64,000 nt of DNA, taken from Agromyces sp. H66. Its GTDB lineage: Bacteria > Actinomycetota > Actinomycetes > Actinomycetales > Microbacteriaceae. This document shows, piece after piece, positions 61,630 to 64,000 of this stretch (the first letter of the stretch is position 1; the number at the start of each line of letters is the position of its first letter). The stretch lies in assembly GCF_004959775.1 (NCBI RefSeq), contig NZ_SJZG01000014.1:25543-89542 (forward strand). The letters are read 5' to 3'. The translations under genes were made by a program, and so were the position numbers. Under the pieces are notes generated by a model that made no database searches, was not told where the DNA came from, and worked only from the letters and a program-made list of their open reading frames with translations.

Positions 61630-62377
61630 GGGCGACCTCCCTCCGGGCGATCTCGCGGCCGTCGGCCCGCGACAGCTCGTCGAGGGAGGGGATCAGCACG
61701 ACCTGGCCCGGCCGGAGCCGAAGCGGGTCGTCGATGCCGTTGACCTCGGCGAGCGCACGCCATTGGCCCGGGTTGCCGTACTCGCGGTAGGCGATCGCCG
61801 CGAGCGAGTCGCCCTCCCGCACCGTGTGGGCGTTGCGCGGCTGGAGCCCGCCCGACGTGGGGTTCTGCTTGCCCGGCTGGTTCGCGAGCTCCTCGAGCGC
61901 GACGGTGCAGACCGCCCGCAGCGGCGTGCCGTCGGGCGAGAACAGCGTGTACTTCGCCGACACGCTCTTGATGTACCCCACGAAGCCGGTGAGCACGCCC
62001 CACTGGAACTTCACCCACGGCGCCGACGGCTGGTCCTTGCCTGTCGAGCTGCTCGTCGGCGTGCAGGCCTGGAAGAGCGCCTCGACGCGCTTCACGACGC
62101 TGCCGTCGCGTGCGCGCGTCTCGTCGAAGTACATCTCGACGCTCATCTTCTGCGGCTCGGGACCCTGGTAGGTGGCGGGCGGTGCGGTGGCGGACTTCTT
62201 CTGGTTCTTCGACTCCCACTTCGCCGACTTGGCGACGGTCAGCTCCTTGGGGTTCAGCTGGAAGTCGATCGTCGTGATCTTCGCGCCGATCTTGCCGGGC
62301 GCCGTGCCGGGCTCGTGCACGTCGATGGCGGCGTGCACGAGACTCGTCGTGTCGGATGCGGTCGAGGTGATTGGCAT
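61613..62377 (-). CDS. LysM-containing tail/spike-adaptor protein (Afp7-like)
   Basis: A 254-residue protein. The N-terminal part matches the tail-assembly fold (ITTIDFQLNPKELTVAKSAKWE), and a C-terminal LysM-type module (HTVREGDSLAAIAYREYGNPGQWRALA) is present. In related systems it links tube and spike. Its end overlaps the VgrG-like gene, so they are translationally coupled. Confidence 0.85.
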   Translation of the reverse strand: MPITSTASDTTSLVHAAIDVHEPGTAPGKIGAKITTIDFQLNPKELTVAKSAKWESKNQKKSATAPPATYQGPEPQKMSVEMYFDETRARDGSVVKRVEALFQACTPTSSSTGKDQPSAPWVKFQWGVLTGFVGYIKSVSAKYTLFSPDGTPLRAVCTVALEELANQPGKQNPTSGGLQPRNAHTVREGDSLAAIAYREYGNPGQWRALAEVNGIDDPLRLRPGQVVLIPSLDELSRADGREIARREVARALLH

Positions 62378-62388
62378 GGCGCGGTTCC

Positions 62389-62832
62389 TCAGTACTTCGA
62401 GCTCGTCTTCACGAACCCGTGGTGGGCGATCTCGAGCGTCTCCATGAGCACCTTCGGCTGGTCGGCGTTCAGCGACGGGCCGGTCCAGCGCACGGGGATG
62501 ACGTCGTGCAGGTCGTAGGTCGCGACCGGTTCGTTGTCGGCCGACCGCACCTCGATGTGCCCGGTGCCGCGCGACGTGCCAGAGACGGCCGCCATGACCC
62601 AGTTCACGATCGTGTCGGCGGTCTCCTTGCTCACCGGACGGGTGAGCTTGATGTTCGGGTACTTGAGCCGGGTCGGGAACTGCCAGACGAACCCGTTGTT
62701 CCCGCCCTCCTCGCGCGACTCCAGCACGACCTCGACGCCGAGCCCGTCGCAGCTCGCGAAGTCGCCGAGGTCGTGCTCGTCGAGGTGCACGAGGTAGTGC
62801 ACTCCCACGGCGATCTCGGTGTCGGTGAGCAT
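62389..62832 (-). CDS. Phage tail tube-like protein (gp19/Afp5-type)
   Basis: A 147-residue tube-type protein. 'GVHYLVHLDEHDLGDFASCDGLGVEVVLE' and KLTRPVSKETADTIVNWV match the T4 gp19/Afp tube family; PVRWTGPSLNADQPKVLMETLEIAHHGF forms the C-terminal strands. It is probably the tube initiator between spike and tube. AAGGAGG lies upstream of ATG 62832, while the in-frame start further upstream is poor. Confidence 0.88.
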   Translation of the reverse strand: MLTDTEIAVGVHYLVHLDEHDLGDFASCDGLGVEVVLESREEGGNNGFVWQFPTRLKYPNIKLTRPVSKETADTIVNWVMAAVSGTSRGTGHIEVRSADNEPVATYDLHDVIPVRWTGPSLNADQPKVLMETLEIAHHGFVKTSSKY

Positions 62833-62848
62833 GGTCGCCTCCTTCGGT

Positions 62849-63988
62849 TCAGATTCCGTCGATCCGGATGCCGCGGCGTTCGCGATCGAGCAGCAGTTCG
62901 GCCTTGATCCGCCGCACGAGCGGGCCGTACAGCTTGCGCACGAGCTGCTCGACGTTCTCGGGGGCGGCGGCCGGCGGCGCGGGGGCCGGGGTCGTGGTGG
63001 TGGACGAGGCCGCCGGGGCGGACTGCACGACGATGTCGCTGCGTTCGGCGCTCCCGCCGGCGACCGGAGCGGACCCGGAAGCGAGATCGGTGGGGCCGCC
63101 GACGCCTCGCGCGGTCTGCTCGACTCGAGCGACCTCGCCCGATGCGGAACGCTGGGCGACCGGGGCGCTCGACGGCACCGGGGCCGCCGCGACCGGCATC
63201 GGCTCGCGTGCCGTCGCCCGAGCCACGTCGATGCCCACGGACCCGGCCTGCGGCCGAGCACTCGTGAGGACGCGGCCGGGCTCCCCGATCGACGGCGCCG
63301 TGTCGTTCGCGGCGCCGCCAGCGACGCGCTCGAACTCGGTCGTCGAGAGTCGGGCGACGGATGCCGCCACCGCGGGTGTCTCATGCGCCCACGCGTCGAC
63401 GCCCGCCGACCCGCCCCGACCGGTCCCGTCCCAGGCGCGACCGGCCCCTGACGCATCCGACCTCGGCGACGACGCCCGACCCCCCGACGGCGTCCGACCG
63501 TCCGACGGCGTCATGGCCCCGGAGGCATGTGTCGGCGCCGACCCGCCCCCGGGCGACGACGGCGGCACGGGAGCGACGACGCGCGCCGCGACGACCGGGC
63601 CGCCCCGGTGCCGCGTCACGGGTGCCCCCATCGTCGGGTCGCCGAGCGAGAGCACGATCCCGCGCGCGGGGACGAGTGCGACGGAGCGCTGGAGCGTGGC
63701 CGGAGCCGCCGGGCCGTGGTCGGTCGCGTCCGTCGACGCGCCGAGGCCAGGCGTAGAATCCGGGCGCGATCCCGAGCCCGCACGCGATCCCGAATCCAGG
63801 CGCGGGGCCGGGTCGGAGGGTGGGCCGGCGTCGTCGGGCGAGGGATCGCCGGAGGCACGCATGGCGGCACGCTGCACCGCCGCCGTCGGCATGGCCGGCG
63901 TCGGCGGCCGCCCTGGCGAAGCGACGCCGGGGGGCGGGGCCGCGTCGCCCGGCCGGCCCGCGGGCGGGTCGCCGATGTGGCCCGCCAT
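62849..63988 (-). CDS. Disordered Ala/Pro/Gly-rich protein with conserved C-terminal helix
   Basis: At least 379 residues, mostly low-complexity Ala, Pro, Gly, Ser and Asp, so probably disordered. Only the C-terminus looks conserved: ENVEQLVRKLYGPLVRRIKAELLLDRERRGI, a basic amphipathic helix also found in proteins of tail-like clusters. It may be a cargo, a linker or a length-control factor. The frame is open to the window edge (63989-64000), so the true start could lie outside. Confidence 0.6.
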   Translation of the reverse strand: MAGHIGDPPAGRPGDAAPPPGVASPGRPPTPAMPTAAVQRAAMRASGDPSPDDAGPPSDPAPRLDSGSRAGSGSRPDSTPGLGASTDATDHGPAAPATLQRSVALVPARGIVLSLGDPTMGAPVTRHRGGPVVAARVVAPVPPSSPGGGSAPTHASGAMTPSDGRTPSGGRASSPRSDASGAGRAWDGTGRGGSAGVDAWAHETPAVAASVARLSTTEFERVAGGAANDTAPSIGEPGRVLTSARPQAGSVGIDVARATAREPMPVAAAPVPSSAPVAQRSASGEVARVEQTARGVGGPTDLASGSAPVAGGSAERSDIVVQSAPAASSTTTTPAPAPPAAAPENVEQLVRKLYGPLVRRIKAELLLDRERRGIRIDGI

Positions 63989-64000
63989 CGAATCGCCGCC

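Noticed and set aside
56803..63988. A complete prophage
   Set aside because: Only tail-type genes are visible, in eCIS order, with no capsid, terminase, portal or lysis genes, and the nearby integrase belongs to the other side of the tRNA.

Overview
The window is high-GC actinobacterial DNA. The strong G/C third-position bias, SD-led ATG/GTG starts and gene content (pstS lipoprotein, DUF1918, FBP zinc finger, etfBA, IclR regulators, PcaIJ-like CoA transferase) suggest Microbacteriaceae. The genus cannot be fixed from sequence alone.

Layout. 1-13.7 kb is core and accessory chromosome: SGNH hydrolase, FBP protein, bile-acid/sodium symporter, orphan PstS, a PLP-enzyme/FMN-monooxygenase pair, a Stealth phosphotransferase, a phosphodiesterase and a DEAD-box helicase. 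14.2-20.1 kb is a rhamnose-type ABC importer (ATPase, two permeases, binding protein, joined by 4-base stop/start overlaps) divergent from its LacI regulator, with a perfect 14-bp operator between them. 20.1-28.7 kb holds folD, a DUF1932 dehydrogenase, pabB, MarR, two IclR regulators, a NifU-like protein, trxB-trxA and a decarboxylase-type amidohydrolase. 28.7-33.5 kb carries acyl-CoA dehydrogenase, etfB, etfA and a cytochrome-b protein with an unusual repeated N-terminal half. A GH15 glucoamylase/trehalase, a decayed remnant and a thiolase/CoA-transferase operon facing an IclR regulator follow.

39,779-53,950 is an integrated element of about 14.2 kb in a tRNA-Met(CAT) gene. A 54-bp direct repeat of the tRNA 3' part bounds it, a tyrosine integrase lies beside the intact tRNA, and paired TGTGGTCA repeats lie inside both ends. 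It carries an intact IS21-family insertion (exact inverted repeats, 4-bp target duplication), a DUF2188 protein, a putative PD-(D/E)XK nuclease, unknown proteins and the most striking locus of the window. That locus is a single-chain type ISP-like restriction-modification enzyme of about 1,731 residues. Its C-terminus ends in an extra domain resembling the antitoxins of RES toxins, and it overlaps by GTGA the start of a RES-domain gene. I infer a restriction enzyme wired to a toxin-antitoxin module.

54-64 kb, beyond the tRNA-Thr/tRNA-Met pair, is the downstream end of an extracellular contractile injection system (phage-tail-like, Afp/PVC type): tube, LysM protein, VgrG-like spike, gp25, gpJ-like and gpI-like baseplate proteins. 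A convergent NTPase-BTAD regulator is next to it. The cluster continues past the right edge.
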